In this document: positions 35,836 to 44,852 of the stretch, in pieces
Numbering within the stretch: the stretch's first letter is position 1
Layout of the letters: every line of letters starts with the position of its first letter
Source: Bacillota bacterium
GTDB taxonomy: Bacteria > Bacillota > UBA4882 > UBA8346
Assembly: GCA_023401925.1 (NCBI GenBank)
Contig: JAEXDA010000074.1
Coordinates: forward strand, 1 to 64,000
Reading direction: 5' to 3'
Length of the DNA: 64,000 nucleotides
Notes under the pieces: generated by a model
Seen by the model: only the letters and a program-made list of their open reading frames with translations
Database searches by the model: none
Told to the model about the DNA's origin: nothing
Made by a program: the position numbers and the translations under genes

Positions 35836-36512
35836 TCTCCATGAAATACGATCATGATGCCCTCCGGCGCTCGGTGAGAATGGCTCTTGATTGGGAAGAA
35901 AGTTTGTGGTACCGTAGCATCCTGCGAAAGGATTTCTGCGGCTGTGCACTCAGCAATGAGGAAGAGCATAGGGTAGTGAACGGCGCTGTGAGAGCTGCTA
36001 CCGATATAGCACAACAAATTAAGGCACGATACGGTTTGGTATCTCCCCAAGGGCCGCTGGAAGATTCGCTCTTAAAGAGTTTAGGTTTACGATTGGTACA
36101 CACTACCGAAGAATTGGCGGGTCCTTTTTTGTATATCGGACTTTATGAGCCGGACCGACGGACAATTACTATGAATGATAGTGCAATTTTATTGTTGCAA
36201 CAGTTTATTGGGGAAAACGGCTTGGCTGAGTTGACTCCGCCGGGAGATATCATTCGGGTTGCGTTGTTTCACGAGATTTTTCATGCCCTGGAAGATGTTA
36301 TTCCGGACATTTACACGCGCAGCCGGATGGTGGAACGCAGGATGATGGGGATATTTCATTACAAGCGCGGTCTTGACAGCGCATCCGAGATAGGGGCTGT
36401 GCATTTTTCAAAATGCATGACGGATGTCGCTTACTCTCCCTGCATTTACGAACGCTATTTATTGCTGGCCTTAGGCCGCTTATCAATTGATTTTTTAACG
36501 CCGAACGTGTAG
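35832..36512 (+). CDS. Uncharacterised protein with a zinc-peptidase-like HEXXH motif
   Basis: 226 residues, not recognised as a named family. At residues 147-151 it has HEIFH, a zinc-metallopeptidase HEXXH motif, followed about 35 residues later by SASEIGAVHFSKCMTD. That spacing and pattern resemble the third-ligand helix of ImmA/IrrE-like (M78) proteases, with Glu186 as a possible ligand. No signal peptide or membrane segment is seen. Its ATG overlaps the hydantoinase stop by four bases, so translation is coupled; ATG at 35841 is an alternative start. A peptidase or amidase acting on the product of the neighbouring enzyme, or a regulator-cleaving protease, are both possible. Function is unknown. 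Confidence 0.75.
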   Translation: MISMKYDHDALRRSVRMALDWEESLWYRSILRKDFCGCALSNEEEHRVVNGAVRAATDIAQQIKARYGLVSPQGPLEDSLLKSLGLRLVHTTEELAGPFLYIGLYEPDRRTITMNDSAILLLQQFIGENGLAELTPPGDIIRVALFHEIFHALEDVIPDIYTRSRMVERRMMGIFHYKRGLDSASEIGAVHFSKCMTDVAYSPCIYERYLLLALGRLSIDFLTPNV

Positions 36513-36661
36513 AATAAAAAAGAGTATAACCCTTTCGTCTGAAACATTATCGATGCCATCTGCGGTTATGCCTCGATACAGCCTAAAATTGCTCATGAAA
36601 AGGGCATATGCTGTATTAGTTTATGGCAATGTTGCCGTCAACTTGAAAAGGAGAGCTATTA

Positions 36662-37426
36662 TTGCAGTATGACGATGAATTAACGCCCTTGAAAGAGCAA
36701 GCTTTGAATGACGGCGAGGTATATCCGGTGCTGCGCCGGGCTATTGTGGAGTTATATTTACAGCCGGGCGCTATCTTGAGTATCAAGGATATTTGTGAGC
36801 ATTTTGAAATCGGACGTTCGCCTGTGCGCGATGCCTTGATTCGCCTGGAGCAGGAGGGACTGGTAACTTTATTGCCGCAACGGGGTACAATGATTTCGCA
36901 AATCGATCCTCTGCGGATTGAGCAAGAACGTTTTTTGCGCCTTTCGGTTGAAGAAGAAGTGATGAAGCTGTTTATGGCTTGCCATACCCCCTCCGATATT
37001 ACATTGCTGAACGAGGCATTACGCAGACAGCAGGAACTTATCGGTCCCCATGTTGATATCCGGGAATTTCTGGTCCGTGATGATCAATTTCACGAGGTGT
37101 TTTATACTGTGGTTGATAAACTCTTTTGTTGGCGGGCTATACAAAATGTCTGGGGGCATTATCGCCGGATGCGTTTATTAACTTGCGGCGATGGTATGAA
37201 TTTGCAGGAGATTTTCAACCAACACAACGCGCTGGTTGCAGCGTTGCAAGCCCGCGATACCGATCAGATGTGTAGCATTTTTCATTTTCATTTGCGAAAG
37301 CTGGATCGGGAAGAGCTGATTTCACTAAAAAAATATCCCTATCTTTTTAAAGGGAGTAAAGACCACGAGTCCGTCAGTCCCTTCTGGAAAATGGATTACC
37401 TGCAGACCTTAAAAACAAAAGGTTAA
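36662..37426 (+). CDS. GntR-family transcriptional regulator (FadR/FCD subgroup)
   Basis: 254 residues. The N-terminal winged helix (about 20-85) shows LRRAIVELYLQPGAILSIKDICEHFEIGRSPVRDALIRLEQEGLVTLLPQRGT. The C-terminal all-helical FCD domain includes DDQFHEVFY and further His residues (NQHNALV, HFHLRKL) that usually bind a metal and the ligand. The TTG start at 36662 follows AAAGGAGAG by seven bases. It is the last gene of the transporter-hydantoinase group and the best candidate to bind the palindromes at 32114-32140. The ligand is probably an organic acid or amide handled by the operon. Confidence 0.9.
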   Translation: MQYDDELTPLKEQALNDGEVYPVLRRAIVELYLQPGAILSIKDICEHFEIGRSPVRDALIRLEQEGLVTLLPQRGTMISQIDPLRIEQERFLRLSVEEEVMKLFMACHTPSDITLLNEALRRQQELIGPHVDIREFLVRDDQFHEVFYTVVDKLFCWRAIQNVWGHYRRMRLLTCGDGMNLQEIFNQHNALVAALQARDTDQMCSIFHFHLRKLDREELISLKKYPYLFKGSKDHESVSPFWKMDYLQTLKTKG

Positions 37427-37456
37427 CAATATTATTTTAAAGTCAGTTTATTATGA

Positions 37457-37495
37457 ACAAGACCTTTTCAAAAAGATGAAAAGGTCTTGTTTTTT
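37457..37495 (+). terminator. Strong terminator after the GntR gene
   Basis: CAAGACCTTTTC and GAAAAGGTCTTG form a perfect 12-base stem with an eight-base loop and a T run. It also lies 90 bases past the end of the convergent chitinase gene and may act on both. Confidence 0.92.
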
Positions 37496-37580
37496 AAAAC
37501 CGTATAACTAACCTAAGCTGAAGTTTTCATACCATTTTGCTTTAAAACTGATGTTTCAAGTGATGCCGAATAATATTTGT

Positions 37581-40500
37581 TTATTGAAGCTGCCAAAGCG
37601 CGGGCACACCGGAAGGTTCCCAACCAACCAGGGAAGTGTGGGCTTGAAGGCATTTGTAAGTCAGTCCCTGATAGGATACGAGATCACCGACTTTATAAGC
37701 AGTATTGGCCTGCCATGCACCGACTGTGCCACCATCGCTTAAGGATACTGTTACTGATAAGTTAGAACTGGAAGTGGTGCCGTAAGCGTTGCTTAATGAT
37801 GCGTAATAAACGTATGTCCCAGCGGTTTTACCGCTCACCGTATAGGTAATGGTTTGAGCCGATGAAGCGTTGGCAGTGAGGCCTTGAGTTTTGACGGCCG
37901 CGCTATTCTCATAAAGCGTCATCGAAGTTGCCGTATTATTGGCCGGTATGGAGACAGTCACAGTATAACTTCCGGTGTTGGTGGCGCTATTTACGCTTAA
38001 GGAGGCGGCGCCGGGAACAGTTCCAGTATTTCCGCCGCTGTTTGAATTGGTAACATTGACGGTCACAGTGCCACTGCTGCTTGTTCCGTACTTGTTAATC
38101 AGATCGATCCGATATTTATATGACCCATTGGGTTTGCCAGTTATATTATAAGATGCGGTTTGGGAGTTGGGAGAATTACCTTGAAGGGCCGCTGAATAAA
38201 TTAGCTGGTCATTCTGATAAATCTTCCAAGAAGTCCCGTTGTTTCCCCACCACATATTGAAAGTAATTACATAATTCCCATCTCCGTCCCAGTTATCGGC
38301 GGTGAGGGAAGGCGTTCCCGGAACTCCCGAGGGGGTGCCCGAGTCGGTTCCATCGGAAGAATCGGATCCGTCCTTGACGGTAACAGTCATGCTGGAAGTG
38401 GGAGTTGTACCGTAAGCATTGGTCAATGAGACGTAATAGCTATAAGTCCCGTTGGTTTTGCCGCTTACCGCATAGGCGATGACTTGATCTGTCGCCGAAC
38501 TTGCAGTTATGGATTGGGTTTTAACAGCAGTATTGTTTTCATAAAGCGTCATCGAAGTCGCGGTATTTCCGGCAGGTACGGTAACAGTTACAGTATAAGT
38601 GCCGGAATTGGTGGTATTGTCAACCTGAAGGGAAGCAAGTCCGGGAGCAGAACCGCCCGGATTGGAATCACCTTTTAAATCCGACCACAGTTTGGATAAC
38701 AATTTTTCCTGATAATCCTGATTATACTGCCAGAACATAACGCCGCCCAGACTGTTGGATTTGATGTAAGAGGTTTTGTACCCGAGGGTTTCAACATCAT
38801 CATAGGTGATAAACTCACCATTTTTCAGCAGGTAGCAGGCTTTAGCCTGGTCATCCCAATAACGGACCCAGCCGTTCAGATTAATGTAATTTGCGGTTAA
38901 TTCAGCGAAAGTCGGCCAATTACCTCCATAGCGTCCGTAGAAAGGAACACCCATGTTGATTTTGGCGGCAGGAACACCGGCTGCAATATAATTTTTGATG
39001 GCGGTATCACAACTTATACCCGAATTATAACTGCTGGATGAGTACAAATTGGCATTATGGGCATAAGCGCCGAAGTCGTATGTCATGATGTTAATGTAAT
39101 CGCAAATCAAGGCAACCGAACGGAGTTCGGTGTTACTGATAAATTCCGATCCGGCACCGCCGGCAATGGAGAGAATTTTTCCGGTACCGATCTTATTGCG
39201 GACTGCCTGCAATAATAAAGTAAAATTCACTTTATCCTCAGGACGGCAGCTAATCTCACCCCATCCGCCGTTAACCGGATATTCCCAGTCAATGTCGATT
39301 CCATCCAGGTTATAGTTGGTAATCCATTGCTGACAGCTTGCAGCAAATGTTGCCCGTGAGCTATCCGTTAATGCGGCGTCGGAAAATCCGTCCGCGCCCC
39401 AGCCTCCGATAGAAAGAATAATCTTTAAATTGGAATTGGCCGATTTAAGCGCTGTAAGCATTGATAAATCAGAGGGTGTGGTTACGAATATCTGGCCGTT
39501 TACGATTGAAGCAAACGCGTAATTGACGTGGGTTAAATTTTGGGCAGCAATATTACTTGGCGTGCCGTATACGTAACCGATGACCTTATATGACGTAGTG
39601 GAAGAAGTCGAGATTGTGTAAGTTGCGCTGGCCTCCACCGAGTCATTCATTCCCGCGGCAAATGCTTTTGCCTTGATCGTAGTGGTTGTGGAAACCGTAA
39701 TCGGTCCCGAATAAACACTTGAACTGGAAGTGGGTGAAGTTCCATCTTTAGTATAGCGGATTACCGCGCCTGTGGTGGCGCAGGAAATCGTGATCGATTG
39801 AGCGTTGGTATAGGTTCCACTGCTTAAGTTAAAGCTCGGAGTGGCTACGGTTACTGTTCCGCCACCCGTTATCAATTTATTATAAGCTAAATTGGTAAGG
39901 GTAAAGCTGGCATCATCACCGGAGATCTCCCAGACGATTAAACCGCCGAAACTATTGCTGTTGATATAATCGCATTTGGTGCTCAATGATGTCTCATCCT
40001 CATAACTGAGGGTGACACCAGTGGAAGCATTGTAAAGCCAAGGAGTCATTGCATATTGATCCCGGTATTTCACATAACCGCTTGCATTTTCCATGGTTTT
40101 TAATTCGAAATAAGGATATTGGCCTCCGGGTGAAGCTGCATTATCCCAACTGCCGACGGGGGCGCCGGAAGCATTTGCAAACATACCGTTGGTTCCACCG
40201 GTTACGTTTTTCCAGCCGCGGGAATAAAAGGGAGTCCCCACATTCAGTTTATCAGCGGAAATGTGATAATTATCCCGCAGGTTCCGCATTGCATAATCAA
40301 CATTATATTTGTTTTTAATATCCACGGGAGAAGTCGCCGAAGGGTCATTGGGGTTAACATAAAGAGGTGTTGCATGATTGGTGGCGGTTTCCCAAGCCCC
40401 ATGGAAATCATAGGTCATAACATTGAGCCAATTGATGTATTGCGCATAAATATCCGGTTCCTGCAACTTCAATTTGTCATAACCCGCTGGAGCCGCAACG

Positions 40501-41174
40501 GTAATTAATTTGGAAGATAACCCGTTATTATTGAGACCACTACGAAGCTCCTTAAGGAGGGCGGTATAATTTCCCTTGTCTTCGGGACCGCCGGGGCATC
40601 CCTTATCATACTGATCGTTGGGATCGGCCGCCCGGTTGACACCCGGATATTCCCAGTCAAGATCGACACCGTCAAGAAACGGATATTGTTTTAAAAAGTT
40701 CACCACGCTTTGAATGAAAATTGCCCGGTTGGTAGCGGTCAAGGCCATGGCGTGGAAGTTTTGACCACGGGTCCACCCTCCAACTGAAATCAGGACTTTC
40801 ACATTAGGATATTGATTTTTGTAGTATTTGTATTCTCCAAAATGTCCCCGGAGATTTCCGGTGTCCCAACCTTCGGAATGGTCGAACCATTTGTCATAAT
40901 CTGCAAATGTATCGGTTGATGCCAGTTTGTAACCGGAGTCGACTTCAAAAAAGGCATGATTGATAACTGTCACTTTGCTCCAGGGAATCATTCCAACCGT
41001 CATATTTTTATGGGCTGCGTTATAAGTTCCCCAATTTGGGAAATAGACAATTAATCGCTTGGATGGGGTTGTTTCCGCGTTGGCGATATTCATGATGAAC
41101 AAACTTAAAAAGGCCATCGTAAGCGATAGGAGTTTCCAACTGCGTTTCAATTTGTTTCGTAAAGATGAAATCAT
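37581..41174 (-). CDS. Secreted chitinase with two GH18 domains and a CBM5/12
   Basis: 1197 residues with a signal peptide (1-33, ending ANA). Domain order: GH18 domain 1 (about 38-450, active site DGVDLDWEYPG, catalytic Glu175); a chitobiase-C-terminal-like module (about 455-535); GH18 domain 2 (about 545-840, DGIDIDWEYP, catalytic Glu631); three ~95-residue immunoglobulin-like repeats similar to the ChiA N-domain (PGLASLQVDN, PGTPSLTADN, PGAASLSVNS starts); and a CBM5/12 chitin-binding domain (WQANTAYKVGDLVSYQG...W). Both catalytic DxxDxDxE motifs are intact. The domains are distinct, suggesting complementary actions on the chitin chain. ATG follows AAGGAGG. It is the most downstream of four minus-strand secreted enzymes. 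Confidence 0.95.
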   Translation of the reverse strand: MISSLRNKLKRSWKLLSLTMAFLSLFIMNIANAETTPSKRLIVYFPNWGTYNAAHKNMTVGMIPWSKVTVINHAFFEVDSGYKLASTDTFADYDKWFDHSEGWDTGNLRGHFGEYKYYKNQYPNVKVLISVGGWTRGQNFHAMALTATNRAIFIQSVVNFLKQYPFLDGVDLDWEYPGVNRAADPNDQYDKGCPGGPEDKGNYTALLKELRSGLNNNGLSSKLITVAAPAGYDKLKLQEPDIYAQYINWLNVMTYDFHGAWETATNHATPLYVNPNDPSATSPVDIKNKYNVDYAMRNLRDNYHISADKLNVGTPFYSRGWKNVTGGTNGMFANASGAPVGSWDNAASPGGQYPYFELKTMENASGYVKYRDQYAMTPWLYNASTGVTLSYEDETSLSTKCDYINSNSFGGLIVWEISGDDASFTLTNLAYNKLITGGGTVTVATPSFNLSSGTYTNAQSITISCATTGAVIRYTKDGTSPTSSSSVYSGPITVSTTTTIKAKAFAAGMNDSVEASATYTISTSSTTSYKVIGYVYGTPSNIAAQNLTHVNYAFASIVNGQIFVTTPSDLSMLTALKSANSNLKIILSIGGWGADGFSDAALTDSSRATFAASCQQWITNYNLDGIDIDWEYPVNGGWGEISCRPEDKVNFTLLLQAVRNKIGTGKILSIAGGAGSEFISNTELRSVALICDYINIMTYDFGAYAHNANLYSSSSYNSGISCDTAIKNYIAAGVPAAKINMGVPFYGRYGGNWPTFAELTANYINLNGWVRYWDDQAKACYLLKNGEFITYDDVETLGYKTSYIKSNSLGGVMFWQYNQDYQEKLLSKLWSDLKGDSNPGGSAPGLASLQVDNTTNSGTYTVTVTVPAGNTATSMTLYENNTAVKTQSITASSATDQVIAYAVSGKTNGTYSYYVSLTNAYGTTPTSSMTVTVKDGSDSSDGTDSGTPSGVPGTPSLTADNWDGDGNYVITFNMWWGNNGTSWKIYQNDQLIYSAALQGNSPNSQTASYNITGKPNGSYKYRIDLINKYGTSSSGTVTVNVTNSNSGGNTGTVPGAASLSVNSATNTGSYTVTVSIPANNTATSMTLYENSAAVKTQGLTANASSAQTITYTVSGKTAGTYVYYASLSNAYGTTSSSNLSVTVSLSDGGTVGAWQANTAYKVGDLVSYQGLTYKCLQAHTSLVGWEPSGVPALWQLQ

Positions 41175-41272
41175 AAAAGATCAACCTCCTTTTTCTGTTA
41201 ACAAACGCGCGCGTATTCGAGTTTATATTTTAAGTAGGTATCCTTAGGTTAACAAATTCTCTTTTTTCTTTT

Positions 41273-42901
41273 TTACCAACCCACCCGGATAATTACGCCT
41301 TTGGGATCCGGTACTGATAGATAAGCAGCTTGATTGTTCACATCATCATAACAGAAGCCGTATGCCAAACCGTTAATACTGTGGGTATGCCAAAACTTGG
41401 AATAATAGTTGGCTGGGGCTGCGTTATAATAATCTGTGACATTATTCCAGTTAGACTGGTAATAAACATGCCGGTTGAGCGCGGCGCAGTTATCAGCGGA
41501 AATATTTTCACCCAGCAGGATTTGCCGCGTCGACCAAGTGCTGCAATAGCCGGCGAAATAGTTAGCATAAGCTCCTCCCGGCATAAAGGGTCCGTGTTTG
41601 GGAGCGACAATCCGGTAAGGCGCCTGCAGCGTGCCTAAGGTTTGAAATTCAGTGGGCACTTCATTGGGGTACTTGGAAAACAAACCGGAGCGGGTTTCCG
41701 ATTCCAGTTCACCTACGGTCTGGTCGTAATTGCCCGCCTTATTGATTAACCGGTGTTGAATCGGGAACCCAAACATATCCACTCTGGTTACGTTGCCATG
41801 ATAACCGAGGTTATCAACTGTGAATTCCATAAAATCAAAATAAACATTCAAATTGGGGTCCGAAGGGTTGTTCAAATCCGGGCCGGCAAATCCGTTATCA
41901 GAGGTTTTGATGTAACAGGGGCTCCCTACACTAAGATACATCCGGCCGGAATCTATCTTGGGCAAGCTAAACCATTGTTGCTGGCTGATGGTATGGTAAA
42001 TGTTGGCGTAATTGATATTGTTTCTGGTCAAATGACCGGAAGCATCGTTTAAGGCATTGGAAATCGGGATAAGATTGCCATTGAGGTCCAGGTAGCACCA
42101 GGCTTTGGTGGCCGGATTGATGCCGAGCACCGCCCAATAAATCTGACTATCTGAATAAGCGCCGTTTGTTCCATTCATGACTCGGCAGGTCATGACGCCG
42201 CTTCCTGAGGGAGAGGGTATGGTCGAAGCGGCTACCGAATAGATTGAATTACTTGCGGTAGTGCTAATCACGACGGAAGACATTTTATCATTACAATCCG
42301 CACCCACATAAGAAGTATCCGCCTTGAAGGTCCACTTGGTTCCGGTAAAATCATAATTTTGATAAACATCGACCACATATCCGCTGGGGACTTTCAAGGA
42401 AGACATCCAGTCATTGGGGATGCCAGCGGCATTTAATTGGCTTAAAGTATAACTCCCGGGGCCAAGTGTGACAGCGGTCCCACCATAGTTGGCATCCTGA
42501 TAAAAAGTTACTCCCGAAGAACTGCCTGATCCGGACGAACTCCCTGATCCGACTGTATACGTGGCGGAAGCAGAATCATATTGGAGTCCGTCTTTATTGT
42601 ACGTAAAGTTGTAAGTAATCGAGTTGCCCGAACTTAAGCCGCTGGCCGAGTATTCCCATTGCGAAGTATTGCTGTTGTAGGTCATATATACATTTTGTTG
42701 GGAAGCCCCGGAAACCGTGTGATGCAGAATGACATAGCCCGCAGTAAAGCTGCTTGGTTTGAACCAGATCTGTACTGAAGTTGAACTGGATGCCGTCACC
42801 CCCGATGTATGATCGGAAGCGCCCCAAACAGATGAATTTCCGAACATGCTGATGATCGATACCAGGAACAGTATCAACCATAAACTTTTCCTTATGTTCA
42901 T
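41273..42901 (-). CDS. Secreted GH64 beta-1,3-glucanase with CBM56-like and crystallin modules
   Basis: 542 residues with a signal peptide (1-28). A CBM56-like beta-1,3-glucan-binding domain (about 29-118; WFKPSSFTAGY, QQNVYMTYNS, YNKDGLQYDS) and a Gly-Ser linker follow. Next is a beta/gamma-crystallin module (130-213; VTFYQDANYGG, NDWMSSLKVPSG, DKMSSVVIS), then a GH64 catalytic domain (about 220-542). GH64 enzymes release laminaripentaose from beta-1,3-glucan. The likely catalytic pair is Glu359 (DFMEFTV) and Asp375 (TRVDMFGFP), spaced 16 apart as in characterised GH64 enzymes. The N-terminal 215 residues are closely similar to those of the GH16 protein two genes upstream. Confidence 0.9.
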   Translation of the reverse strand: MNIRKSLWLILFLVSIISMFGNSSVWGASDHTSGVTASSSTSVQIWFKPSSFTAGYVILHHTVSGASQQNVYMTYNSNTSQWEYSASGLSSGNSITYNFTYNKDGLQYDSASATYTVGSGSSSGSGSSSGVTFYQDANYGGTAVTLGPGSYTLSQLNAAGIPNDWMSSLKVPSGYVVDVYQNYDFTGTKWTFKADTSYVGADCNDKMSSVVISTTASNSIYSVAASTIPSPSGSGVMTCRVMNGTNGAYSDSQIYWAVLGINPATKAWCYLDLNGNLIPISNALNDASGHLTRNNINYANIYHTISQQQWFSLPKIDSGRMYLSVGSPCYIKTSDNGFAGPDLNNPSDPNLNVYFDFMEFTVDNLGYHGNVTRVDMFGFPIQHRLINKAGNYDQTVGELESETRSGLFSKYPNEVPTEFQTLGTLQAPYRIVAPKHGPFMPGGAYANYFAGYCSTWSTRQILLGENISADNCAALNRHVYYQSNWNNVTDYYNAAPANYYSKFWHTHSINGLAYGFCYDDVNNQAAYLSVPDPKGVIIRVGW

Positions 42902-43010
42902 GGTTTCTTTCCTCCTTGTTGAAAGTGTTCAACCAATTTGCAATCGTGATTACCCCTAACTTTTTTCTGTTGGCCGAAAATCACCCCCCTTCAAAGACTG
43001 AGTTGATTGC

Positions 43011-43043
43011 GGAAGCCGCCGGTAATTTTTTACCGGGGCTTCC
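43011..43043. other. Strong hairpin between the chitinase and GH64 genes
   Basis: GGAAGCC, then CCGGTAA, pair with TTACCGG, then GGCTTCC, giving 14 base pairs with a bulge and a four-base TTTT loop. It follows the minus-strand GH18 gene but lacks a T run, so it may be a weak terminator or an mRNA-processing and stability element. Confidence 0.6.
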
Positions 43044-43093
43044 TGGTCTTGATTTACTTTAAAACAGTAGGATTACTATTGTCGTTTTGATCA

Positions 43094-44737
43094 TCAAATA
43101 GCTTGCCAAAGCGCTGGAACATTCGGTGGTTCCCAACCGGTTAAAGAAGTATGCGCTTGAATGCATTTGTAATTCTTGCCGTTATAGCTAACGATATCTC
43201 CGACCCGATACGCGGTATTTGCTTTCCATTCCCGGTAAATGCCTGGAGTGGGTGTTGGGGTTGGAGCCGGAGTCACAGTCGGCGTTACAGTAGGATTAGG
43301 CGTCCCACCTCCCGGCAAAGTATCCAGATGCGGGCTAATTGTATTGGCAAAGTTATAGCCGTTGGAAGCATCCCAGTTGATGGACCAAGTCATAGCGCCG
43401 CGAATTGCAGGATAGGTATGGGGCGGTTTAAAAGCTCCAGCGTTGGCGCCGGTGGCCAGACAATCAAGGGCCGCATTCACAACGGAAGGAGCAACATAAC
43501 CACCACCGGCGGCAGAAGTGGAAGCCGGTAATCCCAAACCGACCTGGCCGGGAAGTAAACCATTTTCCAGTTGGAGTGTAGCTAAAGCGGTCAGAAATTC
43601 CTTTGTTCCCTGATAGTAGACTTTGCCATCGTAACCCAGCATTGAGCCAGAGTTGTAATACTGCATATTGACGATGGTAAGAATATCTTTGATACTTAAG
43701 GCCAACTGGAAATAACCGTTACCGGTCGATTGCATATCGATGGTCTGCGGCGCCAAGGTGATAATTAGATTGGAACCGGCCAGGGATGAAAGCTGCCGCA
43801 ATGCTTGAGCCATGTAGGTGGCGTTGATACCGTTTTCCAGGTCGATGTCGACCCCTTCCAATCCATATTGGATCATTAATGAATAAATACTGTTGGCGAA
43901 GTTTGCCGCGCTGGAGGAATTGGAAACGCTGATCGTGCCGTTTTGTCCGCCCACGGAGATGATTACATGCTGCCCCCGGGCTTTGACCGTTTGGATGTCT
44001 CCAATGAATTGAGCCTCCGTATAACCACCCAGGGCCGCTGCCAATCCCGGGTCAATGCTAAAGCTGACTGCGCCGGGGGTCGTTGTGGCATCGGCAAAGG
44101 CTATCGCAATAATGTCATATGCGGCCGGCACATCACGGATACGCAAACAACGGGCCCCATTATTAAAGTTTTGCCAGTAACCGGTTAATAGGTGGGTTGG
44201 CAAGGAAGTAGCTCCCGTACTTTGTATCAGGGGTCTAAAAGTGGCGTCTTGTTTGTCGAGAACACTGGAAATCGAAGTTCTCACTAATAAGGAATTTTGA
44301 TGCCGGAGATACTCACCCGGATAATTATAGGATTCAAAGGAAGTCAAGTTGCCCTCCGCCAACCCCGCACGCTGGAACCAAGTTGCGTCGGCTGCGAACA
44401 GGTTGGAACCGTCATAGCTATCCAGCCAAATTTCACCGTTGCGATGCCGTAAATAACTGCCCGGATAATTGACGGATTGAAAAGAGACACCGTTCGCGTC
44501 AGCCAGACCGGGAACCAGCTTGAATTGGGCATCCTGATAGGGATTGACGACAGCGTCGATCCGGCCCCGGCCATTCTGGTGACGGATACTACTTCCCTGA
44601 TAATTGTAGGTTTCGAATTGGAAAATCGTATCCCTATTGCTTGTTTCTTCGGCTATAATGGTAGTATTGCCAACTAGTAAGCCCATCACCAATGTTGCCA
44701 GCAGAACCGGCGTGATGAACCGTGAAATTCTCTTCAT
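43094..44737 (-). CDS. Secreted GH18 chitinase with AbfB-like (CBM42) and CBM5/12 domains
   Basis: 547 residues with a signal peptide (1-29). The first domain (about 35-170) has three repeats of the type FETYNYQGSSIRH, FQSVNYPGSYLRH and FESYNYPGEYLRH, with DATF-like ends. This is the beta-trefoil AbfB/CBM42 pattern, normally found on arabinofuranosidases. A GH18 domain follows (about 185-480, motif EGVDIDLENG, catalytic Glu301), then a Pro-Thr linker and a CBM5/12 (WKANTAYRVGDIVSYNG...W). The last 45 residues are nearly identical to those of the two-domain chitinase. The GH18 form is short and ChiC/ChiD-like. ATG at 44737 lies after AAGGAG. Confidence 0.92.
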   Translation of the reverse strand: MKRISRFITPVLLATLVMGLLVGNTTIIAEETSNRDTIFQFETYNYQGSSIRHQNGRGRIDAVVNPYQDAQFKLVPGLADANGVSFQSVNYPGSYLRHRNGEIWLDSYDGSNLFAADATWFQRAGLAEGNLTSFESYNYPGEYLRHQNSLLVRTSISSVLDKQDATFRPLIQSTGATSLPTHLLTGYWQNFNNGARCLRIRDVPAAYDIIAIAFADATTTPGAVSFSIDPGLAAALGGYTEAQFIGDIQTVKARGQHVIISVGGQNGTISVSNSSSAANFANSIYSLMIQYGLEGVDIDLENGINATYMAQALRQLSSLAGSNLIITLAPQTIDMQSTGNGYFQLALSIKDILTIVNMQYYNSGSMLGYDGKVYYQGTKEFLTALATLQLENGLLPGQVGLGLPASTSAAGGGYVAPSVVNAALDCLATGANAGAFKPPHTYPAIRGAMTWSINWDASNGYNFANTISPHLDTLPGGGTPNPTVTPTVTPAPTPTPTPGIYREWKANTAYRVGDIVSYNGKNYKCIQAHTSLTGWEPPNVPALWQAI

Positions 44738-44830
44738 GATCTGAATCCGCTCCTTTCAAGGGATTTTGGTGCAATGCAATTTTTTCTAAAATGAAATTCG
44801 ATATCTCATGGAATTTAAAAATATTTCCCG

Positions 44831-44852
44831 ACAGCCTCCGATGGGTTGCTGT
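44831..44852 (-). terminator. Possible weak terminator after the GH16 gene
   Basis: On the minus strand, ACAGC pairs with GCTGT around a 12-base loop right after the stop, followed by an AT-rich stretch. The stem is short and the T run broken. Confidence 0.35.
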
